Below are positions 51,949 through 59,930 of a DNA stretch of 64,000 bases, piece by piece. The notes below the pieces were generated by a model, which saw only the letters and a program-made list of their open reading frames with translations, had not been told where the DNA came from and made no database searches. The stretch lies in NCBI RefSeq assembly GCF_003308995.1, contig NZ_QFFJ01000002.1, positions 1,302,001 to 1,366,000 on the forward strand. Reading direction: 5' to 3'. Each line of letters begins with the position of its first letter. The first letter of the stretch is position 1. Origin of the DNA: Chitinophaga flava. GTDB lineage: Bacteria > Bacteroidota > Bacteroidia > Chitinophagales > Chitinophagaceae. Position numbers and translations under genes: made by a program.

Positions 51949-52668
51949 TCAACTGATAATTTCTCCGGTTTCCATATAGCTTTTAAAACGTTTGATATCC
52001 CGGTCTATCATATTCTCAAAAGAGGGATTCAATAACCAGGCAAGCCCACTGCCCATATAGCCGGCCGGAGGACGGTAGGAGATGATCACATCCAGTTCTG
52101 TACCTCCGTTCAGTGTATCCTGGAAAGTTACACGCCCCGCCGTAGCAATAGACGACCCCGGCAAAGAACGCCATCCCAGCATCTCACCAGGTATTTCCTT
52201 CACTATTTCCGCATCCCATTCAAGTGTGCCAATGCCACCAGGGCCTTTCACTACCCAATGTGAATGCAGCGGGTCCAGTTCTTCAACAGACTGCAAATGT
52301 TTCATGAATACCGGCAGATTGCCCAGCTGACGCCAGAAATAATATACCTCCTCCTTCGGATTGTCAATCTTCAGGGATGTCCGGATATTGATAGAAGCGG
52401 CATGTTTATCCCGTTTTCGTCTGCCCAGCAATCCATTAATGAGGTCATTGCCGGAAATACCACGGTACAGCAAATAACCGGCGCCCAGCAGCTTTAAAAG
52501 GCTTGCCCCCGGCTTTTTATCTACTTTGCTGATAGCACTGCCCAAAAGCCATGCACCCGTGAAAATAGATACAATTCTGCCTTCCGGCGTGACATTGATG
52601 ATATTGGAACTTTCGTAAAGCTTTCCTGCTTTGGGTGGTACATGACCATTTGTTGATTGTTTTATCAT
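51949..52668 (-). CDS. SRPBCC domain protein with N-terminal DUF2892-like membrane segment
   Basis: A 239-residue protein from the ATG at 52668 (MIKQSTNGHVPPKAGKLYES). The N-terminal part has two short hydrophobic stretches (VSIFTGAWLLGSAI and LLKLLGAGYLLYRGI) resembling the DUF2892 hairpin. The C-terminal half is an SRPBCC/polyketide-cyclase-like fold (IDNPKEEVYYFWRQLGNLPV, then HWVVKGPGGIGTLEWDAEI, and GGTELDVIISYRPPAG). Homologues of this two-part type are common and often linked to envelope stress. Its ligand is unknown. Confidence 0.88.
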   Translation of the reverse strand: MIKQSTNGHVPPKAGKLYESSNIINVTPEGRIVSIFTGAWLLGSAISKVDKKPGASLLKLLGAGYLLYRGISGNDLINGLLGRRKRDKHAASINIRTSLKIDNPKEEVYYFWRQLGNLPVFMKHLQSVEELDPLHSHWVVKGPGGIGTLEWDAEIVKEIPGEMLGWRSLPGSSIATAGRVTFQDTLNGGTELDVIISYRPPAGYMGSGLAWLLNPSFENMIDRDIKRFKSYMETGEIIS

Positions 52669-52821
52669 AGCATATATACAGTTTGGGGAGAAGCAGCGAA
52701 AACCCTGCACTTTTTGTCGTGACAATGTAAATTGTTGATTATTAATTATATATGCAGAGTTGTGACGCTGTTACGCCTGTGGCAGGATCGGTACGGTGCG
52801 TAAATATTTACACACTACCAT

Positions 52822-53460
52822 TTACTGATAGGAAGCATTCAGGTATTCATAAATATTTTTTCCCCAGTTGGGCGCCAGTTCATCAACAGGCGTAAAGTGC
52901 GCAAACTTCTCGCCGGTTTCTACTACTGTAGCTTTCGCTCTTTTTTTACCGCCTCCAAAAATGGCCGGTGTATAGTAAATATTCAACGCTTTCACCAGAG
53001 AGGCCCTTGGATTGCTGGGATCGGCACTGATGGCCCTGTCTGCATAATGCCGGCTTTCCATACCGAGAACTGCTCCCCGTGAATGGTCCGCATTAATACG
53101 GGCAGACAGCCAGTAACTCATCAGCACCAGCGATTCCGTATTCTCCGGCTGTAACTCCAGCGCCTTTTTTACAAAAGGAGCTGCCAGCTCGCAGTATGCC
53201 TCCTTTTTCTCACCTTTTGCCCTGAACGACAGTTGTGTATAAACCCACCCGGCATAATATTGCAGCAACCATTCTCCCGGATGTTCACGCCCCAGTGTCT
53301 GCAGGGTATCTGCATGAGCAGGCCACTGCTCCAGCTGCGCTTTCTCCAGTGCCTTTAACTGCGCATGCAAAACAGTTGGCCAGGAGTAAACATTTTCCTG
53401 TGCAAGGATCGGTTTCATACACAACAGTAAAAAGATAAAGAATAGCGATAAAAGCCTCAT
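52822..53460 (-). CDS. Secreted TPR-like protein of unknown function
   Basis: A 212-residue protein with a signal peptide (LLSLFFIFLLLCMKPILAQ). Helical pairs of TPR type follow: AQLKALEKAQLEQWPAHADT, LLQYYAGWVYTQLSF, AAPFVKKALELQPENTESLV and HYADRAISADPSNPRASLVK. The segment NIYYTPAIFGGGKKRAKA near the end is seen in a family of periplasmic proteins in Bacteroidota. It stands alone on the minus strand and no function can be assigned. Confidence 0.75.
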   Translation of the reverse strand: MRLLSLFFIFLLLCMKPILAQENVYSWPTVLHAQLKALEKAQLEQWPAHADTLQTLGREHPGEWLLQYYAGWVYTQLSFRAKGEKKEAYCELAAPFVKKALELQPENTESLVLMSYWLSARINADHSRGAVLGMESRHYADRAISADPSNPRASLVKALNIYYTPAIFGGGKKRAKATVVETGEKFAHFTPVDELAPNWGKNIYEYLNASYQ

Positions 53461-53566
53461 AAATCAAGGTTTCAGATCAGGTGTCATGTACGAAATATAT
53501 GCCAGTTAATCTGCTTGTATTTCTCTGACTGATCCATTATCTTAACCGGCCAAACATATTGAACAT

Positions 53567-54415
53567 ATGAAAAAGTTATTGACCACGTTATTGTTACTGT
53601 CGGGCCTGCACAGCTTTGCACAAAAAGAAATAGCCCCGAATAAATGGCTGAAACTATTTAATGGAAAGGACCTCAAAGACTGGGACATCAAAATAACCGG
53701 CTACGACCTCAATGATAATTTCGGTAATACCTTCCGCGTACAGGATGGTCTCCTAACAGTCAGCTACGATAAATACGATGAGTTTAAAGAACGCTATGGA
53801 CATATCTTCTATAAAAAGAATTTCTCCGCTTACCTCATTGTGGCTGAATACCGCTTCACCGGCAATCAGGTGAAAGGTGGTCCGGGCTGGGCTTTCCGCA
53901 ACAGCGGTATTATGTTACACGGACAGCCTGCTGCCACCATGACCAAAAATCAGGACTTCCCCATCTCCCTGGAAGAACAGCTGCTGGGTGGCAACGGCAA
54001 AGATCCCAGAAGCACAGCCAATCTCTGTACGCCCGGTACCAACGTGGTAATGAACGGTAAGCTGATTACCGACCACTGCATCAGCTCCACTTCCAAAACC
54101 TATCATGGTGACCAGTGGGTGCATGTGGAAGCGCTGGTGCTCCGCGACTCCGTGATCAAACACATCATGGGAAAAGATACGGTGCTCGTATACAACAAAC
54201 CACAGATAGGAGGGGGAAATGTATTACATGCAGACCCTGCCGTGAAAAAAGATGGCACACTTCTCAGTGAAGGCTCTATCTCCCTGCAGAGCGAAAGCCA
54301 TCCCGTACAGTTCCGCAAAGTGGAGCTGTTTGATCTTTCTCCTTATATCAATGATCCGGTGAAACTCAACAGAATCTTACAGCTGTTGCAGCAACGGAAC
54401 AGTATTAAAAAATAA
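53567..54415 (+). CDS. DUF1080 (3-keto-disaccharide hydrolase-like) secreted protein
   Basis: A 282-residue secreted protein (signal KKLLTTLLLLSGLHSFAQ). The DUF1080 beta-sandwich, related to concanavalin-like lectin folds, is evident from KWLKLFNGKDLKDWDIK, then FRVQDGLLTVSYDKYDEF, then the long central GWAFRNSGIMLHGQ, EEQLLGG and the closing SEGSISLQSESHPVQFRKVEL. Some members hydrolyse 3-keto-glycosides and others only bind sugar. Its 3' end overlaps the small lipoprotein frame on the other strand by 39 bases. Confidence 0.9.
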   Translation: MKKLLTTLLLLSGLHSFAQKEIAPNKWLKLFNGKDLKDWDIKITGYDLNDNFGNTFRVQDGLLTVSYDKYDEFKERYGHIFYKKNFSAYLIVAEYRFTGNQVKGGPGWAFRNSGIMLHGQPAATMTKNQDFPISLEEQLLGGNGKDPRSTANLCTPGTNVVMNGKLITDHCISSTSKTYHGDQWVHVEALVLRDSVIKHIMGKDTVLVYNKPQIGGGNVLHADPAVKKDGTLLSEGSISLQSESHPVQFRKVELFDLSPYINDPVKLNRILQLLQQRNSIKK

Positions 54416-54553
54416 TATAAGATCTACCTGTGGCGGCATGTGTGGCTTAGGCGGTTGCGGTGGCCGTGCTGGCCGCCTGGGTGGTACACAGCCAGCCGCT
54501 GCCATGATCAGGCATAGCAGGAGAAAGGCAAGCCGGTAATGATTATGTCTCAT
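54377..54553 (-). CDS. Possible small proline-rich lipoprotein
   Basis: A 58-residue frame from the ATG at 54553 (MRHNHYRLAFLLLCLIMAAA). It has a basic start, a strong hydrophobic core and a lipobox-like AAAGC, with Cys near residue 22. A proline/arginine-rich tail (VPPRRPARPPQPPKP) follows. The signal architecture is convincing for its size and the frame fills the gap between two rightward genes. Its C terminus is antisense to the end of the DUF1080 gene, which weakens the case for the last 12 residues. Without expression or conservation evidence it is only a candidate. Confidence 0.4.
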   Translation of the reverse strand: MRHNHYRLAFLLLCLIMAAAGCVPPRRPARPPQPPKPHMPPQVDLILFFNTVPLLQQL

Positions 54554-54673
54554 TGTTAGCAAGGGTTTTTACCTGAAATCGCGGCAATAACTATTCCCGA
54601 ATCAGGAAAAATGAAAATTCCAAAACTGATTTTCGAGAGCTTTGGGTACATTTGCCCCCTCGAAAAAATTAGC

Positions 54674-55894
54674 ATGGAAAATTGTACCCTCTACACGCAT
54701 GAGGTAGATATGGGGAAGGTGTTGACGCGCATGCGTGCGCACTTTGATGCATCTTCCCTGAAAGTAACAGGACAGGACGATCACTGGGAGTCTATTACAG
54801 TAGTTTCGAAAAAAAGACGTTTAAGAAAGGGTAACACCCTTACTATCACTTACAGACAGCGGGCTGTACCGGGATATACGCTGGAACACAGCGATGAGCC
54901 CATCATCGTTAACCTGCATGGCATGTATGCTTTTGTACAGCAGATATCCGCCGACAATCAGGAACTGAAAGAGCGGCTGCTGGCAAAAATCCCGACCATC
55001 AACACAGAGGTGGTAATTAAGGCGGAGCCTTCTTTTAATGGCGACCTCCGTTCGGCAGTGATGGAACTCGCCTACGAGCTGGACGCTTTCTTCTTCTCCG
55101 AAGGCAATGTGATCTTTAATACCGATGTACAAGGCTTCTGGGATAAAACAGGGGCTCTGCTACTCGATGTAAACGGACATTCTACCGCCACCCATCTTAC
55201 TGTCAATATCGACGCAAAATATTTCGACAGCCAGACACCACCATCTCCGGATGCACTGGAAAGAAAAGCCCGCAGCCTGCAACAGCTGCAATCAATGGGT
55301 ATCCGCTCCAGCGCCATGCTGCCGGCCATTACAGACGAAAGTAATGTAGTGCTCCGCACACCCGCCGAAGTAGCTGCCCGTGTAGCCGTGCTCTCCGCTG
55401 TTAACGCCGTCGCTTTCGGATATCTCGAAGGAAAAGAAATCATCGGTTATCTGCAGCAGCATCAGTTGTGGGAACATACCACACCGGAAGAAAAATCCTT
55501 CCTGGATAATCCTACCGAAGAACTGAAAACAAAGGAAACCTGGAAATGTGAAGATATCTGGGTACTGATGTGGGCACTCAACAAAGTGCCGGAGCTGGGG
55601 TATATGAATGATCTCTGTAATCTGGATATGGTGCCACAGGAAGTATATCCCTTTAAAGGGGTTGAATCCGATCCGGCCTCCTTTTTCAGCTCAGCAAAGG
55701 AACTACGTCCTGCCACTGAAATACTGGATGCCAACGATCTTTATTACCGCGCCCACTGGTCTTGCGTGGATGCTATCCTGAAAAGTGAAGAATCACCTGC
55801 TCACCGGGGTATTGTTTACGAAAGACACTACGCGCTCAACTGGTTAATCAACTATCGTAACCAGCCATGGGACGAGGTTACCTGCGATACCTGA
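54674..55894 (+). CDS. DUF4272 domain-containing protein
   Basis: A 406-residue soluble protein from the ATG at 54674 (MENCTLYTHEVDMGKVLTRM). An upstream ATG at 54611 would add 21 residues. The DUF4272 region takes up the second half: DALERKARSLQQLQSMGIRS, then EVAARVAVLSAVNAVAFGYLEG, TWKCEDIWVLMWALNKV, ELRPATEILDANDLYYRAHW, and the ending VYERHYALNWLI. The first half is alpha/beta without a recognised motif. Function is unknown. The gene ends at a strong bidirectional terminator facing the DUF885 gene. Confidence 0.85.
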   Translation: MENCTLYTHEVDMGKVLTRMRAHFDASSLKVTGQDDHWESITVVSKKRRLRKGNTLTITYRQRAVPGYTLEHSDEPIIVNLHGMYAFVQQISADNQELKERLLAKIPTINTEVVIKAEPSFNGDLRSAVMELAYELDAFFFSEGNVIFNTDVQGFWDKTGALLLDVNGHSTATHLTVNIDAKYFDSQTPPSPDALERKARSLQQLQSMGIRSSAMLPAITDESNVVLRTPAEVAARVAVLSAVNAVAFGYLEGKEIIGYLQQHQLWEHTTPEEKSFLDNPTEELKTKETWKCEDIWVLMWALNKVPELGYMNDLCNLDMVPQEVYPFKGVESDPASFFSSAKELRPATEILDANDLYYRAHWSCVDAILKSEESPAHRGIVYERHYALNWLINYRNQPWDEVTCDT

Positions 55895-55912
55895 TAAAAT
55901 ATATTTTAAAGA

Positions 55913-55943
55913 AAAGGGATTTCCTGATGAAGGAAATCCCTTT
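55913..55943. terminator. Bidirectional terminator between DUF4272 and DUF885 genes
   Basis: Perfect 13-bp stem AAAGGGATTTCCT / AGGAAATCCCTTT with a 5-base loop between convergent genes. Confidence 0.88.
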
Positions 55944-55951
55944 CTGTTTTA

Positions 55952-57703
55952 TTATTTCAGCATCAGCTGGCGGATATATTTCACCGGCGCGCTGCCATAG
56001 CTCAGGAATTTCTCATTGAAAGTTTTCAGGCTGTAATCTTTGCCCATCTTCTTTTTATAAGCTTCCCGCAGGTCAATGATTTCTTTGTAGCCCGTATAAT
56101 AGCTGGTGAGCTGTACACTGGTTACACTAACTCTTTTCCATTTGCCTTCAGCTTCAGCTTGTTGCTGGAAAGCCTCTTTGGTCAGCAGATGGATAGCCTC
56201 TTCGCGGCTCATGTTTTTGGCATGTACACTGTAGTCGAGGATGGTATTGCATACTGCGCGCAGATTCCATTTGTACCACATCAGCCACATTTCAGGTTCG
56301 TTGTTGCCATAGCCGTTTTCGAGCATCATCTGTTCGGTATATACGGCCCATCCTTCAATCATAGCGCCGTTGCTCATCAGTGATTTGATCAGGCTGGGCG
56401 ACTGGTTGGCGTACACCAGCTGTGTATAGTGGCCAGGGATAGCTTCGTGGATGTCCAGTATCTGCAGGATGTACTGATTGTATTCGCGCAGGTAACTTTC
56501 TGCTTTGTCTTTAGGCCATCCTTCCAGGCTGCCGACGTTGTAGTAGGTATTGCCACCTTTGTCGTACGGGCCGGGAGCGCTGATGGAAGCGCCGGCTACA
56601 CCGGCCATATAAGCTGGTTCTTTACGTACCACCAGCGGTTTCTTGGGATCGATATACAACAGGTCTTTTTCCTTGATGAAGGCGATCAGTGTTGGGAGCT
56701 GTTTTTCAATAGCTGCCTGGAATTCTTCTGGTTTCACATGTTTTACGGACAGGGTGTCTATCATACGTCCTATCAGTTCCAGTGAGTCGGAAGGTATCGG
56801 CTGGCTGCCGAAATATTTAGGCCACAGTTCGCGGCTGATACGGGCCATTTCTTTATGCACATAGGCTTTGCGGGCCATAGCGGAATCAAAGATCTGAGAT
56901 GCCGTATAGGAAGATTGAATATCGAAGTTGAATTTCTGATCGTACAGGGGTTGTCCCAGGCGGAAGCTGCGTGGGTGGGCAGGTTTCAGCGCCTTGAGCC
57001 AGGTTGCATAGTCCTTGATAGCCTTGGTGGCGGTTTGTGCACGGGCAATCATGTTTTTCTTTTCGTCGGCGCTGAAGCTGGTTTTCTGTAAAGAGTCTAC
57101 GAAATCTTTTTCGAAGACGGACAGGCCGCCGTTGTTCTGGTCTACCGCCAGTGAAGTTAGCTCCGGTACAGGGTCCTTGATCTGTTTTTTGGCGGCTTCA
57201 TAGTAGGCGGGCACATTGCCCAGTCTGGCTGAAAAGCTGCGCAGACGGGATTCCAGCGGCTCATAGTTTTCATTGAGTATAAAAGCAAAAGTCTGGCTCA
57301 CATTAAAAGTGGAAGGGTCCCACTCGTTGTGTTTCTGTTCTTTAATACTCCATTGTACGGATTTCAGATAGTTTTCTATCAGCTGATAGTCTATCTGGTT
57401 GGCATCAGACAGTTTGCTGAGTTCATAAGACTTGAGGGAATCCAGGTGTTGCTGCGCAAAAGCCAGGCTGGCCTGTTGAGCGGCACTGTCAGGCACAATC
57501 AGTACGGAGTCGTATTTGTGATAACCTACATTAGTGGCCCAATCGGGATTTTCTTTCCATAATTGGTCGATAAAATGTTGTGTATAGGCAGTGAATGCGT
57601 TGTTGAACGCACTGTCTGCCTTACCACCACCCTGGGAGCTGTTGCCGTTGTTACAGGCAATCATGGCTGCAGCCGCGGCGGCGCAAAGAAGTATTTTTCT
57701 CAT
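55952..57703 (-). CDS. DUF885 family zinc metallopeptidase lipoprotein
   Basis: A 583-residue exported protein from the ATG at 57703 (MRKILLCAAAAAAMIACNNG), which gives a lipoprotein signal with Cys 17. The ORF's 27 extra upstream codons were rejected for that reason. The DUF885 catalytic motif HEAIPGHYTQ is present, a variant HExxxxH, with Glu in the later EGWAVYTEQMMLENGYG as likely third ligand. The helical scaffold (IDYQLIENYLKSVQWS onward) and length of about 580 match the family. It probably acts as a periplasmic carboxypeptidase or oligopeptidase. Its substrate is not known. It is divergent from the RNA repair cassette. Confidence 0.92.
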   Translation of the reverse strand: MRKILLCAAAAAAMIACNNGNSSQGGGKADSAFNNAFTAYTQHFIDQLWKENPDWATNVGYHKYDSVLIVPDSAAQQASLAFAQQHLDSLKSYELSKLSDANQIDYQLIENYLKSVQWSIKEQKHNEWDPSTFNVSQTFAFILNENYEPLESRLRSFSARLGNVPAYYEAAKKQIKDPVPELTSLAVDQNNGGLSVFEKDFVDSLQKTSFSADEKKNMIARAQTATKAIKDYATWLKALKPAHPRSFRLGQPLYDQKFNFDIQSSYTASQIFDSAMARKAYVHKEMARISRELWPKYFGSQPIPSDSLELIGRMIDTLSVKHVKPEEFQAAIEKQLPTLIAFIKEKDLLYIDPKKPLVVRKEPAYMAGVAGASISAPGPYDKGGNTYYNVGSLEGWPKDKAESYLREYNQYILQILDIHEAIPGHYTQLVYANQSPSLIKSLMSNGAMIEGWAVYTEQMMLENGYGNNEPEMWLMWYKWNLRAVCNTILDYSVHAKNMSREEAIHLLTKEAFQQQAEAEGKWKRVSVTSVQLTSYYTGYKEIIDLREAYKKKMGKDYSLKTFNEKFLSYGSAPVKYIRQLMLK

Positions 57704-57803
57704 GATGATAGATTTGTTGATTGTCTTGAAGCCAATATAAAGAATTATAGCATATGAAGCCTGAACGAACAGGATGGATGGCAATAGGATTAAAAAAGTT
57801 TGT

Positions 57804-57811
57804 TATCTTTG
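57804..57811 (+). promoter_or_regulatory. -7 element upstream of the RNA repair cassette
   Basis: TATCTTTG is an exact TAnnTTTG match reading rightward. The -33 region is poor. Transcription would begin near 57818, giving a leader of about 195 bases before the ligase start codon. Confidence 0.5.
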
Positions 57812-57853
57812 CACCTCATTCATAAAACAGATAAACCTTTGCGCCATGTAATC

Positions 57854-57919
57854 TCACAGGCATATTAATATGTTTCCTTCGCCGTTCCATTCCGGAACAG
57901 GCCTGTGATTTTATTTTTT
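57854..57919 (+). ncRNA. Structured leader or small RNA with terminator-like end
   Basis: TCACAGGC (57854-57861) pairs with GCCTGTGA (57901-57908), enclosing a 12-base palindrome CATATTAATATG (57861-57872) and a second hairpin GTTCC-attcc-GGAAC (57884-57898). A U-rich run TTTTATTTTTT follows immediately. With the -7 element 43 bases upstream this could be a small RNA of about 100 bases or an attenuator in front of the ligase gene. I recognise no known RNA family. Confidence 0.4.
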
Positions 57920-58012
57920 CATAAAAATTACGGTTACGGATATCCAATTTCCCGATGGTTCATTTTACCATCTGTTATTCGTAGTTCGTAATTCGAAAAT
58001 TCGTAGTTGAAT

Positions 58013-58726
58013 ATGGCGATTTCCCAAAAATATGGCCGTACCTATCATTATCCGTTTTCACCGGGAACTACCAGCGATGACCGCATCCAGCACGACTACT
58101 GGGAGCATCTGGTCAATATCCCGCAGTTGATACATACGGAAAAACTGGACGGAGAAAATAACTGTCTTTCCCGGCACGGAGTGTTTGCGCGTTCACATGC
58201 GGCACCCACTACTTCTGCATGGACAGAAAGCATACGCCGTTACTGGCAAAGTATTAAAAATGATCTGGGTGATCTGGAGATCTTCCTGGAAAACCTGTAC
58301 GCGGTACATTCTATAGAATATAAAAACCTGGACCATCATTTTTATGTGTTTGGTGTCCGGGAACAGGATCGTTGGCTGAGCTGGGAAGAGACCTGCTTTT
58401 ATGCGGCCATGCTGGATTTGCCGGTAGTGCCGGTAGTGAAGGTAGTAACGCCGCCGGCTATACGCCAGGAGTTTGAACAGGAGACGCTGTCGCTGGTGTG
58501 TGGCCGTGGCGCCTTTGATCCGCATGATGCGTTTACCGGTGAACCTACTATTATGGAAGGCATCGTGTCGCGTAATGCTGCGGGTTATGCCGTGAGTGAA
58601 TTTTCCCGCAACGTGTTTAAATATGTCCGTAAAGGACACGTAAAAACAGATCAACACTGGACGCGCCACTGGCGCAGGGCCAGGTTAAATTATGAAGGAG
58701 GTAATTATGTGGCAGATTACAGATAA
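58013..58726 (+). CDS. RNA ligase (covalent nucleotidyltransferase, Rnl2-like core)
   Basis: A 237-residue ATP-dependent RNA ligase that would join 5'-phosphate and 3'-OH RNA ends. The ATG at 58013 is preferred over a TTG at 58007. Motif I is EKLDGEN with the adenylate-accepting Lys 44. Next come the following FARSHA (motif Ia region), YVFGV (motif III), MEGIVSRN with Glu 182 (motif IV) and VFKYVRKGH with Lys 203 and Lys 207 (motif V). All five nucleotidyltransferase motifs are present, but there is no sizeable extra C-terminal domain, so it is a minimal ligase. Its last 20 bases overlap the next gene, encoding the end-healing enzyme. Confidence 0.88.
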   Translation: MAISQKYGRTYHYPFSPGTTSDDRIQHDYWEHLVNIPQLIHTEKLDGENNCLSRHGVFARSHAAPTTSAWTESIRRYWQSIKNDLGDLEIFLENLYAVHSIEYKNLDHHFYVFGVREQDRWLSWEETCFYAAMLDLPVVPVVKVVTPPAIRQEFEQETLSLVCGRGAFDPHDAFTGEPTIMEGIVSRNAAGYAVSEFSRNVFKYVRKGHVKTDQHWTRHWRRARLNYEGGNYVADYR

Positions 58727-59813
58727 TAAAGACTGGGCCTACCTGGAAAAAAAATTCGATTGGGTAGGAGTGATGGCTTCGGTGCCCCAGGATGCCCGGC
58801 ATCATGCGGAAGGTAACGTGGCCGTACATACGCAGATGGTGCTGGCAGAACTGCAGCAGTTGCCCGCATACCAGCAGTTGCCGCTACAGCAGCAGGAGAT
58901 CCTGTGGGCCGCAGCATTGCTGCATGACGTGGAAAAATATTCCACTACCGTATGTGCGCCGGATGGAAGTATCACTTCTGCGGGCCATGCCCGGAAAGGA
59001 GAGATGCGTGCCCGTCAGATCCTGTATCGGGAGGTGTCTACACCTTTTCATATCCGTGAGGAGATCGCGAAGCTGGTACGTTACCATGGGCTGCCGCTCT
59101 GGGTCTTTGATAAAAAAGACCCGCAGAAAGCGGTGATCACGGCCAGTCTGGAGGTCAATACCCGTCTGCTGGCGCTGCTGGCCCGGGCCGATGCCTTGGG
59201 CCGTATCTGTGATGATCAGGCTGACCTGTTGTACCGGCTGGACTGCTTCGAGGAGCTGTGCCGGGAAAATGAATGCTGGGGCGTGCCCCGGGCATTTGAG
59301 AATGCCGCTGCGCGGATGTACTACCTGATGAAGGAAGAAACATCACCGGACTATGTGCCTTACCAGCAGCCCAATACACAGGTGATCATGATGAGTGGCT
59401 TGCCCGGCGCAGGAAAGGATACCTGGGTGCAAAGGAATTACAAGCAATGGCCGGTCATCTCCCTGGATGATATCCGCAGGGCTATGAAAATAAGTCCCAC
59501 CGATAAAAGCGGTAATGGTACTGTGATCCAGGCGGCTAAAGAACAGGCCAGGGAGTATCTCCGTAGGGGCTGTTCCTTTGTTTGGAATGCTACCAACATC
59601 ACCCGGCAGATGCGTGAACAGCTGATAAGTTTGTTCACCACTTATGATGCGGCGGTAACCATCGTATATGTGGAAGTACCCGCTGCGCGGTTGTTGCAGC
59701 AAAACACACAGCGGGAACATATCGTTCCTTCCGCCGCCATGGAAAGGCTTATCAGCAAGCTGGAAGTACCCACGCTTACAGAAGCTCATGAGGTGATATA
59801 TCAGGTACCTTAA
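58707..59813 (+). CDS. HD-phosphoesterase / polynucleotide 5'-kinase fusion (HD-Pnk type RNA end-healing enzyme)
   Basis: A 368-residue bifunctional enzyme. The start at 58707 is fixed by a strong AAGGAGG four to five bases upstream, better than the ATG at 58692. The HD domain (about 20-200) has H41, the H73-D74 pair in ALLHDVEKYS, H127 in RYHGLP and D162 in RADALG as metal ligands. The P-loop kinase (about 225-368) has Walker A GLPGAGKDT at 231-239, the likely catalytic Asp in SLDDIRR and a lid with NTQREHIVP. This is the domain order of HD-Pnk described in Runella, where HD removes 2',3'-cyclic or terminal phosphates and the kinase phosphorylates 5'-OH ends. It is coupled to the ligase gene. 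Confidence 0.88.
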   Translation: MWQITDNKDWAYLEKKFDWVGVMASVPQDARHHAEGNVAVHTQMVLAELQQLPAYQQLPLQQQEILWAAALLHDVEKYSTTVCAPDGSITSAGHARKGEMRARQILYREVSTPFHIREEIAKLVRYHGLPLWVFDKKDPQKAVITASLEVNTRLLALLARADALGRICDDQADLLYRLDCFEELCRENECWGVPRAFENAAARMYYLMKEETSPDYVPYQQPNTQVIMMSGLPGAGKDTWVQRNYKQWPVISLDDIRRAMKISPTDKSGNGTVIQAAKEQAREYLRRGCSFVWNATNITRQMREQLISLFTTYDAAVTIVYVEVPAARLLQQNTQREHIVPSAAMERLISKLEVPTLTEAHEVIYQVP

Positions 59814-59821
59814 AAAATAGT

Positions 59822-59892
59822 ACGGGTAAAAAATAATGGAATGCTTATCTTGTTCGGCTTAGGAAAAATATATCCATCCGTTTTTTACCCGT
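59822..59892 (+). terminator. Long-loop hairpin closing the RNA repair operon
   Basis: ACGGGTAAAAAA (59822-59833) pairs with TTTTTTACCCGT (59881-59892), reinforced by ATGGA (59836-59840) with TCCAT (59873-59877). It separates the cassette from the sigma factor gene. Confidence 0.55.
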
Positions 59893-59930
59893 ATTGTTTA
59901 ACTGATAAATAGGGCCAACCATATAGCAAC

